Shown here: piece by piece, positions 35,826 to 47,450 of the stretch
How positions within the stretch are numbered: position 1 is the first letter of the stretch
How the letters are laid out: every line of letters begins with the position of its first letter
Source: Streptomyces violaceoruber
GTDB taxonomy: Bacteria > Actinomycetota > Actinomycetes > Streptomycetales > Streptomycetaceae
Reading direction: 5' to 3'
Length of the DNA stretch: 64,000 bases
NCBI GenBank assembly: GCA_000720805.1
Contig: JODI01000019.1
Coordinates: 1 to 64,000 of the forward strand
Translations under genes and position numbers: made by a program
The notes under the pieces: generated by a model
Seen by the model: only the letters and a program-made list of their open reading frames with translations
Databases searched by the model: none
What the model was told of the DNA's origin: nothing

Positions 35826-36365
35826 ATGCGAATCTGCGTCTTCCTCTCCGCCGCCGACCTCGACGACCGTTACGTCCGCCCCGCGCGCGAGTTCGCCGAA
35901 CTGCTCGGCAAGGGTGGGCACACCCTGGTCTGGGGCGGCTCCGACGTCGGGCTGATGAAAGTGGTCGCCGACGGGGTGCACGAGGCGGGCGGCCGGCTCT
36001 GCGGGGTCTCCGTGGACTTCCTGGCGGCCAAGGCGCGGCAGGGCGTGGAGGAGATGGTGATCGCGCGCGATCTGGCCGAGCGCAAGAAGCTGCTCCTGGA
36101 CAAGTCCGACGCGGTGGTCATCATGGTCGGCGGGACCGGGACGCTGGACGAGGCGACCGAGATCCTGGAACTGAAGAAGCACGGCCACACCGACAAGCCC
36201 GTGGTCCTCCTCAACACGGCGGGCTTCTACGACGGTCTCAAGGAACAGTTCCGCCGCATGGAGGACGAGGGCTTTCTGCCCCGTCCGCTGACCGACCTGG
36301 TCTTCTTCGCGGAGGAGCCGGTGGGGGCGCTGGCGTACCTGGAGGAGAGCCAGGGCATCGAGTGA
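35826..36365 (+). CDS. LOG-family protein (cytokinin riboside 5'-monophosphate phosphoribohydrolase-like)
   Basis: 179 aa. Rossmann-like fold with the family signature VGGTGTLDEATEILELKKHG, a variant of the usual PGGxGTxxE catalytic motif in which the leading proline is Val; the E needed for catalysis is kept. Family members cleave ribose-phosphate from N6-modified AMP. The true substrate here is unknown. No ribosome binding site precedes the ATG, and TACGGT 8 nt upstream could be a -10 box, so the mRNA may be leaderless. Confidence 0.85.
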   Translation: MRICVFLSAADLDDRYVRPAREFAELLGKGGHTLVWGGSDVGLMKVVADGVHEAGGRLCGVSVDFLAAKARQGVEEMVIARDLAERKKLLLDKSDAVVIMVGGTGTLDEATEILELKKHGHTDKPVVLLNTAGFYDGLKEQFRRMEDEGFLPRPLTDLVFFAEEPVGALAYLEESQGIE

Positions 36366-36433
36366 CGGCAGGGGAGACGGGTGCAGGGCGGGTGCGTCAG
36401 GTGATGCGCGGGTGATTCCCAGGTGATGCGAGC

Positions 36434-37132
36434 ATGGCGGGCATGGCTACACATGTGATCACCGGAGCCGGTTCCGGCATCGGCGCGGCCGTGGCCCGCC
36501 GTCTGCACGCGCGCGGGGACGACCTCGTCCTGCACGCGCGCGACGCCGGCCGGGCGAAGGAACTGGCGGCGCAGTTCCCGGGCGCGAAAACACTGGTCGG
36601 CGACCTGGCGGACCCCGACAAGCTCTCCTGGGCCTTCTCCCACCAGACGCTGCCGGACCGCGTGGACTCCCTCCTCCACATCGCGGGCGTGGTCGACCTC
36701 GGCCCGGTCGCCGAGCTGACCCCCAAGTCCTGGCGCCACCAGCTCAACGTCAACCTGATCGCGCCCGCCGAACTGACCCGCCACTTCCTGCCCCAACTCC
36801 GCGCCGCCCGCGGCCAGGTGGTGTTCGTCAACTCGGGCGCGGGCCTGCGGGCGAACGCCGACTGGTCCGCGTACGCCGCCTCCAAGCACGGCCTCAAGGC
36901 CCTCGCGGACTCCCTCCGCGACGAGGAACACGGGAACGGGATCCGCGTCACCACCGTCTATCCCGGGCGCACCGCCAGTCCCATGCAGGCCAAGGTCCAC
37001 CAGCAGGAGGGCAAGCAGTACGACCCCGCCCGGTGGATCGACCCCGAGTCGGTCGCCACGACGATCCTGCTGGCCCTCGACCTGCCGGGAGACGCGGAGA
37101 TCAACGACCTGACGGTACGACCGGGACGCTGA
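36434..37132 (+). CDS. Short-chain dehydrogenase/reductase
   Basis: 232 aa. Cofactor turn HVITGAGSGIGAAVARRL, then NSGAGLRANADW with the catalytic Ser region and YAASKHGLKALADS with Y-x-x-x-K, and the PGRTASPM loop. An ATG three codons in (MATHVITG) is an equally likely start. Cytoplasmic oxidoreductase of unknown substrate. It precedes the methionine synthase-like gene on the same strand by 64 bp. Confidence 0.9.
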   Translation: MAGMATHVITGAGSGIGAAVARRLHARGDDLVLHARDAGRAKELAAQFPGAKTLVGDLADPDKLSWAFSHQTLPDRVDSLLHIAGVVDLGPVAELTPKSWRHQLNVNLIAPAELTRHFLPQLRAARGQVVFVNSGAGLRANADWSAYAASKHGLKALADSLRDEEHGNGIRVTTVYPGRTASPMQAKVHQQEGKQYDPARWIDPESVATTILLALDLPGDAEINDLTVRPGR

Positions 37133-37196
37133 GGGCCGCTGTCCGTGGGGACTCCTCCCGGGCCCCGCGCTCGACGACGTACGTAGGCTTCCCCAT

Positions 37197-38198
37197 GTGA
37201 ACGCACACTTCAGCTTCGCCCCCGCCACCGGCGTCGGTTCCCTCCCCGGCGGTGACGCCCGGGAGGCCGCCAGGACCGCCACCGGCTCCTTCGAGGACTT
37301 CCCGTTCCTGCCCGAACTGCCCGCCCGGGGCCCCGGTGCCGACATGATCGGCCGGACCGCCGGGATGCTCGTCGAGGTGTACGCGCGCGTGGAGCCCAGC
37401 GGATGGCGGATCGGGGACCGGCCGGGACGGGACACCCGGCGGGCCCGGTCCTGGCTCGGCGAGGACCTGGACGCGCTGGAGGAGTTCACACAGGGCTACG
37501 AGGGACAGCTGAAGGTGCAGGCCGTCGGCCCCTGGACGCTGGCCGCCAACCTGGAGCTGAGGAACGGCGAGGTCGCCCTCTCCGACCCCGGCGCCCGCCG
37601 GGACCTCGCCGCCTCCCTCGCCGAAGGACTGCGCCTGCACCTGGAGGAGGTCCAGCGGCGCGTCCCCGGCGCCCAGACCGTTCTCCAGCTCGACGAGCCG
37701 TCGCTCATCGACGTACTCCGTGGCCACGTGAAGACCGCCAGCGGCTACCGCACCCACCGCGCCGTCGACCGCCAGGTCATCGAGGACACGCTCCGGGACG
37801 TCATCGGGGTTCACGGCGGCGGCCCGGTCGTGGTCCACTCGTGCGCACCGGACGTCCCGTTCGCCCTGCTGCGCCGGGCGGGCGTGGCCGCGATCTCCCT
37901 CGACTTCTCGCTCCTCACCGAGCGTGACGACGACGCGATCGGTGAGACGGTCGAGGGCGGCACCAGGCTGTTCGCCGGTGTGGTGCCGGGCACGGACGGT
38001 CCATTGTCAGACCCTGCCGGTAGCGTCATGGGTGTCAGGTCGTTGTGGCGCAGGCTGGGGCTGTCTCCGGGGCTTCTCGCGGAGGCGGTCACGGTCACTC
38101 CGTCGTGCGGACTCGCGGGGGCTTCCCCGGGGTACGCACGCGAGGCACTCGCCCACTGCGCCCGGGCGGCGAGGTCCCTCGCGGACAACCCAGAGTAA
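37197..38198 (+). CDS. Cobalamin-independent methionine synthase-like (MetE C-terminal domain) protein
   Basis: 333 aa from a GTG. It matches the catalytic C-terminal half of MetE only: TGVGSLPGGDAREAA, LKVQAVGPWTLAANL, VLQLDEPSLIDVL, the zinc ligands in VVVHSCAPD (His and Cys) and the late Cys in VTPSCGLAG. The N-terminal half of classical MetE is missing, as in the short archaeal/actinobacterial type, so methyl donor and acceptor may differ. ligA begins 15 bp later, implying one transcript. Confidence 0.85.
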   Translation: MNAHFSFAPATGVGSLPGGDAREAARTATGSFEDFPFLPELPARGPGADMIGRTAGMLVEVYARVEPSGWRIGDRPGRDTRRARSWLGEDLDALEEFTQGYEGQLKVQAVGPWTLAANLELRNGEVALSDPGARRDLAASLAEGLRLHLEEVQRRVPGAQTVLQLDEPSLIDVLRGHVKTASGYRTHRAVDRQVIEDTLRDVIGVHGGGPVVVHSCAPDVPFALLRRAGVAAISLDFSLLTERDDDAIGETVEGGTRLFAGVVPGTDGPLSDPAGSVMGVRSLWRRLGLSPGLLAEAVTVTPSCGLAGASPGYAREALAHCARAARSLADNPE

Positions 38199-40406
<2,208 letters not shown>

Positions 40407-40688
40407 CGAGGAGTCGCGGTTGAAGGCCACCCGATCGGCGCATACCAGATGCATACGGGTGGCCGGGGCGCATTCGGGCAACCCCCGACGAGCGGTGCCC
40501 GTGGAAGCGTTCCGCGGCCTACTGTTGGGATGTGCGCCTGCCGTGCCCAGCTGCGGTGGGGGCACCCCTTTGCTCTTGAAGGGTCTTCAGGAGCGGGGGG
40601 AAGGGTTTTCCAACGCGGCGCCGTCGAGGGTTGTTGTCGGATACCGGGCCGCGTGGCGTGGGCACCGCCGGCTGTGAGAGGGACGGGA

Positions 40689-42935
40689 ATGGAACCGAGC
40701 GAGAGCGCCGCCCCGGACTCACGGCTGCGCCTGCGCCGGATGACCGGCGCCTGGCGGGAGAGCCGGCGGCCCGGGGAGCGTCCGGGCGGCGACGGACCTG
40801 CCGCCGGGCAGTACCCGGCCGGACCCTACACGGCGGCCGAGGGCCGCGGCGCCCCCCAACTCACCGCCGAACGCCCGTCCGGACTGCCGGGCGACGAACC
40901 GGACCGGCACCTGTCCTGGCCCGCCCTGCCCGCCGCGATCGTCGCGGCGGCCGGGTTCGTCCTGGGCGCCGGCTTCTACCGGGCCTTCACCGGAGGCCAC
41001 GCGCTCTTCCCGTCCGGCACCACCGGCTGGTCGCTGGCCCTGCTCACCGGCGTCATCGTCGGCCACCTCGTCGCGCTCGGCCGTGCCCGCTGGTGGGGCG
41101 GCACCGGCTCCGGCGCCGCACTCACCCTCGCCGTCCTGCTGCTGTACGGCTGGGTGTCGGCCGGTCTGGTCAGCCTGACCGTCGTCCTGCTGGTCGGCGT
41201 GGCCCGCCGTCACCGCTGGCGGCAGGGCGTCCTGCACGGCGCGGTGGACATCCTCGGCATCGCCACCGGCGCCCTGCTGTTGCGCGCCTTCGGCCGGGTG
41301 CCGTCGGTCGAGCAGCCCTGGAGCCCCGACACCTGGACGTTCTACACCGGCCCCCAGGTGGTGCTGGTCGCGGTTGCCTATCTCGCGGTCACCCGCACCG
41401 TGGGCTGGTATCTGGCCGCCCCGCGCTCCGGCGGCCTGCCCACCGTCGCGCGCACCGCCCTGGTCAGACAGGGCCTTGTCGCGGTCGCGCTGCTCGGCAT
41501 CGCGCCCCTGGTCTGCGTGGTCGCCACCGCCAAGCCCATCCTGCTGCCGCTGTTCGCGATCCCCCTCATCGCCCTGGACTCCACCCTCTGGATAGCCCGG
41601 GCCCGGGCGGAGGAACAGCTGCGCGATCCGCTGACCGGGCTTCCCAACCGCCAGTGGCTGCTGGAACGCATCTGGACGGCCCTGGACGACGCCGAACGCA
41701 TCGGCGCCCGCTCCGCCCTGATGCTCATCGACCTCGACCGCTTCCGCTCGGTCAACGACACACTCGGTCATCTCGCCGGTGACCGGCTGCTCCTCCAGAT
41801 AGCCGACCGGCTCCGACTGGCCCTGCCGCGCGGTGCGGAGGCTGCCCGGCTCGGGGGCGACGAGTTCGCCGTCTTACTGCCGGTCGCCGACTCCACGACC
41901 TCCGCGACCCGGGTCGCCCGCGGCCTCGTCGCCGCCCTCAGCTCCCCGCTCGACCTCGACGGCCTCACCCTCGTGCTGGAGGCCAGCGCCGGGGTCGCCG
42001 TCTTCCCGGACCACGCTCTCGACGCCGAGGGCCTGCTGCGCCGCGCGGACGTGGCGATGTACCAGGCGAAACGGGACCGTACCGGCGTCGAGGTCTACGA
42101 GTCCAAGCGGGACTCCAACACACCGGACCGGCTCGGCCTGCTCGGCGATCTGCGCCGGGCGCTGGACGCGCACGAGGTCCAGCTGCACTACCAGCCCAAG
42201 GTCCGCTTCGACGGCCAGGTCGCCGGCCTGGAGGCCCTGGTCCGCTGGGTGCACCCCGAACGCGGCAAGGTCCCGCCGGACGAGTTCATCGCCATCGCCG
42301 AGTCGTCCGGGCTGATGCCCCATCTGACGGAGTACGTCCTGGACACCGCTCTCGCGCAGGTCGCCCGGTGGCGCGCGCAGGGGCTGTTCGTGCCGGTGGC
42401 CGTCAATGTCTCCCCGCGCGATGTCCACACCCCCGGGTTCGCGGGCTCGGTCGCCGCCCGGCTGGCCCGGCACGGAGTCCCCGCGGGAGCGCTCCAACTG
42501 GAGATAACGGAACACGTCCTCCTGGAGGACCCGCAGCGCGCCGCCGACACCCTCGCCGGGCTGACCGGACACGGCGTGAAGATGTCCCTGGACGACTTCG
42601 GCACCGGCTACTCCTCGCTGGTGCACCTGCGGCGGCTCCCGGTCAGCGAGCTGAAGATCGACCGTTCCTTCGTGGCCCGGCTGGCCGTCGACACCGAGGA
42701 CGCGGAGATCGTCCGTTGCACGGTCGACCTCGCCCACTCCCTCGGCCTGCTCGTCGTCGCGGAGGGCGTCGAGGACGACGAGACCTGGGAGCGGCTGCGG
42801 GACCTGGGCTGTGACGCCGTACAGGGCTGGCTGGTCGCCGCCGCGATGCCCCCGGAGGAGACCACGGCATGGCTGCTGGCACGCGGCTCGCGAGGCTGGC
42901 AGCGCCCCCGGGCGGCTCTCCCCGCCGCCGAGTGA
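40689..42935 (+). CDS. rmdB: Membrane GGDEF-EAL protein, RmdB type
   Basis: 748 aa. About six membrane helices lie between residues 75 and 310, followed by a GGDEF domain (DPLTGLPNRQWLL; GGDEF at 389-393) and an EAL domain (EAL at 515-517, VNVSPRD, LEITEHV, DDFGTGYSSL at 635, LKIDRSF, VAEGVED, DAVQGW). All EAL catalytic and metal residues are present, so c-di-GMP hydrolysis is expected; the GGDEF motif is also intact. Position just after ligA matches the S. coelicolor gene called RmdB, a phosphodiesterase affecting development. Codon 396 is TTA, three codons after the GGDEF motif. Confidence 0.85.
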   Translation: MEPSESAAPDSRLRLRRMTGAWRESRRPGERPGGDGPAAGQYPAGPYTAAEGRGAPQLTAERPSGLPGDEPDRHLSWPALPAAIVAAAGFVLGAGFYRAFTGGHALFPSGTTGWSLALLTGVIVGHLVALGRARWWGGTGSGAALTLAVLLLYGWVSAGLVSLTVVLLVGVARRHRWRQGVLHGAVDILGIATGALLLRAFGRVPSVEQPWSPDTWTFYTGPQVVLVAVAYLAVTRTVGWYLAAPRSGGLPTVARTALVRQGLVAVALLGIAPLVCVVATAKPILLPLFAIPLIALDSTLWIARARAEEQLRDPLTGLPNRQWLLERIWTALDDAERIGARSALMLIDLDRFRSVNDTLGHLAGDRLLLQIADRLRLALPRGAEAARLGGDEFAVLLPVADSTTSATRVARGLVAALSSPLDLDGLTLVLEASAGVAVFPDHALDAEGLLRRADVAMYQAKRDRTGVEVYESKRDSNTPDRLGLLGDLRRALDAHEVQLHYQPKVRFDGQVAGLEALVRWVHPERGKVPPDEFIAIAESSGLMPHLTEYVLDTALAQVARWRAQGLFVPVAVNVSPRDVHTPGFAGSVAARLARHGVPAGALQLEITEHVLLEDPQRAADTLAGLTGHGVKMSLDDFGTGYSSLVHLRRLPVSELKIDRSFVARLAVDTEDAEIVRCTVDLAHSLGLLVVAEGVEDDETWERLRDLGCDAVQGWLVAAAMPPEETTAWLLARGSRGWQRPRAALPAAE

Positions 42936-43672
42936 CGCCCGCGCCCACCCGTACGGCCTCCGGCCCGGGACACATCCCCGTTCGGCCTCCGACCCCGGTC
43001 CCGGCGCCCCACCGTGCCGTCGCCACGGACATCCCGCCGTAAGCCGCCGGGGAAGCGCCCCGCGAGCCTTGAGGGATGCCGCCACGGAGGTCCCCTCCCG
43101 GTTCGGCAGCCTCCGCAGAGGTACCCCTCGCGCCGGAGCCGCCGCGGATGTGCCTCGCGGCCCGCAGCCGTCGGGGAGGCCCTCGGACCGGCAGCAGCCG
43201 GATCCGTCGGGGAGGCCCCCCGGGCTGGCAGCCTCCGGGAAGCCCCCCCGGCTGGAGCCGCCGCAGAGGCCCCCCGGGCGGCTCCGGGCGGAGGTGCCTC
43301 AGGGAGGCCCCCGGGCCCGCAGCCTCAGGGAGGCCCTCCGCCCGGAGCCGCCGCAGAGGTCCTCTTCGGGCCCGCAGCCGTCAGGGCCCCCGGTCCCGAA
43401 GGGGCCTCGGAATGGCTCCTCTTCGGGCCCGCAGCCGTCACGGGGCCCCTTCGGGCCGGCAGCAGCCGCAGCCGTCAGGGAGCCCCTCGGGCCGGCAGCC
43501 TCAGGGAAGCCCCCGGCCGGAGCCGCCGCAGAGGTCCCCTCGCGGCCCGCAGCCCCCGGGCCCGCAGTGGCCGAAGCGCTCCCGGGCCCTCAGGCCGGCA
43601 GCCTCAGGGAGGCCCCCGGCCGGAGCCGTCAGGGAAGGCCCCGGGCCGGCAGCGGCCACAGAAGGGACGCCG
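42936..43672. other. 737-bp gap without a supported gene
   Basis: All frames are open by virtue of extreme GC content, giving proline/arginine/glycine-rich readings on several frames with no domain and no consistent third-position bias. Most of the gap is the degenerate repeat field described separately; the first 100 bp downstream of the GGDEF-EAL gene show nothing recognisable. Confidence 0.7.
43085..43665. repeat. Field of about 18-20 degenerate 26-bp palindromic repeats
   Basis: Units follow the pattern GCAGCCTCAGGGAGGCCC and CCGGGCCG, alternating with a GAGCCGCCGCAGAGG variant, spaced mostly 25-29 bp, some longer by fusion. Each unit contains CCTC-AG-GGAGG-like and GCCC-GGGC self-complementary parts, so each could fold. 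Copies near the right end (43590-43640) are the most similar. No CRISPR-type unique spacers are present. Confidence 0.75.
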
Positions 43673-44290
43673 TCAGTCGGTGCCCGCCGCGAGATGACCG
43701 GTCAGCAGGGTCAGGCGGCGTTCGTGGGACTCTTCGGGCAGACGGCCGCTGCGCATCAGGGTCACCAGGCCGTGCAGGCTCGCCCAGTACGTCTCCGTGA
43801 GCAGACCGGGTTCGTCGCCCTCGGCCGCGATCGGTTCGACCGCCCGCGCCAGCTCGTCGAACGCCTCCCACAGCGCGGCCGGCGCCTCCGGCGTGGCGAA
43901 CGGCAGCCCCACGGCGTGGGTGAACATCGCGTCGTACAGCGCGGGCCGCCGCCGGGCGAACGCCGTGTACGCCTCGCCCACCGCGGCCAGCACCTCACGC
44001 GCGCCCGCCGGACGGCGACCGGTCGCCCCCGACCCTTCCGTCACCGCCCTGCGCGCCGCCGCCAACTCGGTGGCCAGTTCCGCGCAGCCCTCCACCGCGA
44101 CCGCCGCCATGATCGCGTCCTTGCCCTTGAAGTGGCTGTAGAGGACCGGCTGGCTGTACTCGATCTCGGCGGCCAGCCGCCGTGTGGTGACCGCTTCCCA
44201 GCCCTCCGCCTCCGCCAGGTCCCGCGCGGCCGTGACGATCAGCCGCTCGCGTTCCGCTCGTTCGCGCTCGCGGCGCGTCTGGATCGACAT
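43673..44290 (-). CDS. TetR/AcrR-family transcriptional regulator
   Basis: 205 aa. N-terminal helix-turn-helix RERLIVTAARDLAEAEGWEAVTTRRLAAEIEYSQPVLYSHFKGKDAIMAAVAVEG, where the recognition helix is SQPVLYSHF. The C-terminal ligand domain is of the TetR_C_13/WHG type (AYTAFARRRPALYDAMF). It is divergent to a DUF4267 membrane protein; the gap holds two CTAGCG palindromes, its probable operators, suggesting it represses both genes. Confidence 0.9.
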   Translation of the reverse strand: MSIQTRRERERAERERLIVTAARDLAEAEGWEAVTTRRLAAEIEYSQPVLYSHFKGKDAIMAAVAVEGCAELATELAAARRAVTEGSGATGRRPAGAREVLAAVGEAYTAFARRRPALYDAMFTHAVGLPFATPEAPAALWEAFDELARAVEPIAAEGDEPGLLTETYWASLHGLVTLMRSGRLPEESHERRLTLLTGHLAAGTD

Positions 44291-44299
44291 ACAGAAATA

Positions 44300-44362
44300 C
44301 TAGCGCCGCTAGCGAACATGTCGATGCTCTGCTAGCGTAACTCTTGTCCCTAGCGCTGCTAG
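44300..44362. promoter_or_regulatory. Paired TetR operators CTAGCGCCGCTAG and CTAGCGCTGCTAG
   Basis: Two 13-bp palindromes at 44300-44312 and 44350-44362, 50 bp apart, in the divergent gap between tetR and the DUF4267 gene. A third partial copy GCTAGCGTAA lies between (about 44331). One copy is next to the tetR start, one in the leader of the membrane-protein gene. Confidence 0.75.
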
Positions 44363-44377
44363 AAACCGGAGCTCGGC

Positions 44378-44746
44378 ATGACTGCCACCGCGTACACCCT
44401 CGCCGTTGTGCTCAACCTGTTCATCCTGTTCATCGGGGCCCGCTTCCTGCTCCAGCCCCGCCCCGCCGCCGCCGGCTACGGCGTGCCGGCCAAGCCGGAC
44501 GGCGACGCCGCCTACTTCGCGATCAAGGGGCTGCGCGATGCCACCTACGGGGTCCTGGGCCTGGCCCTCCTGCTGTTCGTGGGCGCCCGGGCCGAGGCCT
44601 GGTTCATGCTCGTCGTGGCGCTGGCCCCGCTCGGCGACACCCTGATAGTGCTGCGGCACGGCGGCACCAAGGCCGCGGCGTTCGGGATCCACTTCGCCAC
44701 GGCGATCGTTGTACTGATCAGTGCCGTGCTGCTCTTCCTCGTCTGA
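44378..44746 (+). CDS. DUF4267 small membrane protein
   Basis: 122 aa with four hydrophobic helices (YTLAVVLNLFILFIGARFLL, AYFAIKGLRDATYGVLGLALLLFV, AWFMLVVALAPLGDTLIVL, FGIHFATAIVVLISAVLLFLV), the DUF4267 layout. CCGGAGC precedes the ATG. Function unknown; such genes are often paired with a divergent TetR as here, and induced by its ligand. A cupin gene follows 32 bp later and may be in the same transcript. Confidence 0.85.
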   Translation: MTATAYTLAVVLNLFILFIGARFLLQPRPAAAGYGVPAKPDGDAAYFAIKGLRDATYGVLGLALLLFVGARAEAWFMLVVALAPLGDTLIVLRHGGTKAAAFGIHFATAIVVLISAVLLFLV

Positions 44747-44778
44747 GCAGGTCCGTACCGACATCAGGGGGTCCAGGA

Positions 44779-45303
44779 ATGTCGCTGTTCGTACCGAAGT
44801 TCGACCAGACCGTGATCGTCCGCGATGCCGAGGCCGAGGTGGTCGGACGCGCTCCCACCGCGGTGAAGCTGCTGGCCGACAGCAGCGCGACCGGAGGGGC
44901 GCTGTCCACCCAGCGCGTCACCCTCACCGACGGAGCCGACGGCGCGCGCCCGCACTGGCACGACAACTCCGCCGAGATGTTCTTCGTGCTCGACGGCGCC
45001 GCCGAGCTCCTGTCCGGGGAGGACGTCGTCACCGCCGAGCGGGGCGACCTCGTCATCGTCCCGCCGGGCCGCCCGCACGCCTTCGCGGCCGTCCCCGGCG
45101 CCGACGCCGACCTGCTCATCGTCATCACCCCGGGCGTCGAACGCTTCGAGTACTTCCGCCACCTCCAGCGCGTCGCGCTCGGCGAGGTCACCCCGGAAAG
45201 CCTCCTCGAGGTGCAGGAGCTGTACGACAACCACTTCCTGGGGAGCCAGGCGTGGGAGCGGCGGAACCGGCGAGGCGCGGGAGCGGCGCGAAACCCGCGG
45301 TGA
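44779..45303 (+). CDS. Cupin-domain protein
   Basis: 174 aa. The central beta-barrel has the cupin motif 1 ([22 protein letters not shown]) with H-x-H and E metal ligands, and motif 2 ([17 protein letters not shown]) with the last His. AGGGGGTCCAGGA precedes the ATG. It may be an enzyme (isomerase, dioxygenase) or a ligand-binding protein; substrate unknown. Likely co-transcribed with the DUF4267 gene under the TetR palindromes. Confidence 0.85.
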   Translation: MSLFVPKFDQTVIVRDAEAEVVGRAPTAVKLLADSSATGGALSTQRVTLTDGADGARPHWHDNSAEMFFVLDGAAELLSGEDVVTAERGDLVIVPPGRPHAFAAVPGADADLLIVITPGVERFEYFRHLQRVALGEVTPESLLEVQELYDNHFLGSQAWERRNRRGAGAARNPR

Positions 45304-45322
45304 CGGGTCCCCGCGAAACCGT

Positions 45323-45353
45323 TTAACGGCCACGGCCCCCCGCCCCATAGGAT
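45323..45353 (+). promoter_or_regulatory. Candidate promoter of the gatCAB operon
   Basis: TTAACG and TAGGAT are 19 nt apart and would begin transcription about 30 nt before the gatC start. It is the only plausible pair in the short gap after the cupin gene. Confidence 0.4.
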
Positions 45354-45394
45354 TGGCCCTCACACCACACGCACTCACCCCAGAGGATCGCTGC

Positions 45395-45691
45395 ATGCCT
45401 GGCATCACGCGCGAGGAGGTCGCCCACCTCGCACGGCTGGCGCGTCTGGAGCTGAAGCCCGAAGAGCTCGACCACTTCGCGGGACAGCTGGACGACATCA
45501 TCGGCGCGGTCGCACGCGTCAGTGAGGTCGCCGACCAAGACGTACCGCCGACCTCGCACCCGCTCCCGCTGACGAACGTCATGCGGGCGGACGAGGTCCG
45601 TCCGTCGCTCACACCCGAGCAGGCGCTCTCCGGCGCCCCGGCCCAGGAGCAGCAGCGTTTCAAGGTGCCGCAGATCCTGGGGGAGGACTAA
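45395..45691 (+). CDS. gatC: Asp-tRNA(Asn)/Glu-tRNA(Gln) amidotransferase subunit C
   Basis: 98 aa. Small subunit that holds GatA and GatB together; motifs [22 protein letters not shown] and the C-terminal LRAD-type segment [24 protein letters not shown] precedes the ATG. First gene of the amidotransferase operon, which makes Gln-tRNA (and Asn-tRNA) by amidating misacylated tRNA. gatA follows by 5 bp. Confidence 0.96.
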   Translation: MPGITREEVAHLARLARLELKPEELDHFAGQLDDIIGAVARVSEVADQDVPPTSHPLPLTNVMRADEVRPSLTPEQALSGAPAQEQQRFKVPQILGED

Positions 45692-45696
45692 CCGCC

Positions 45697-47195
<1,499 letters not shown>

Positions 47196-47199
<4 letters not shown>

Positions 47200-47435
47200 G
47201 CGCACTGACCAAGGCCAAGGGCTTCAAGAAGTCCAAGTCCGGCACGTACCTGTCCATCGCCGGGACCGCGTTCGGCGCGTTCGGCGTCGCCAAGCGGCTC
47301 AAGAAGGCCCGCGCCGAGAAGGACACGCTCGTCCTGATCGACGCCACCGTGTCCGCCGTCGCCATCGTCACCGGCCTCGCCATCCTCTACCGCGAGCTGA
47401 AGCGGCTGGGCGACGACGACGTCCTGCTGGGCTGA
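47196..47435 (+). CDS. Small membrane protein within the gat operon
   Basis: 79 aa from a GTG that overlaps the gatA stop. A lysine-rich start ([12 protein letters not shown]), a first hydrophobic stretch [26 protein letters not shown] and a second helix [24 protein letters not shown], ending [11 protein letters not shown]. It appears conserved in streptomycete gat operons as I recall, but no function is known. The basic start could bind tRNA or the membrane surface; that is speculation. Confidence 0.75.
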
Positions 47436-47450
47436 GAGGGAAGTTTCACC

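Noticed and set aside
37133..37196. Cobalamin or SAM riboswitch before the methionine synthase-like gene
   Set aside because: The gap is only 64 bp and shows no conserved riboswitch core.
43085..43665. Possible CRISPR array in the palindromic repeat field
   Set aside because: Unit length varies and there are no unique spacers or cas genes.
42811..43800. Proline/glycine/arginine-rich open frame through the repeat field
   Set aside because: Several frames are open at once, there is no clear start signal and the content follows the DNA repeats.
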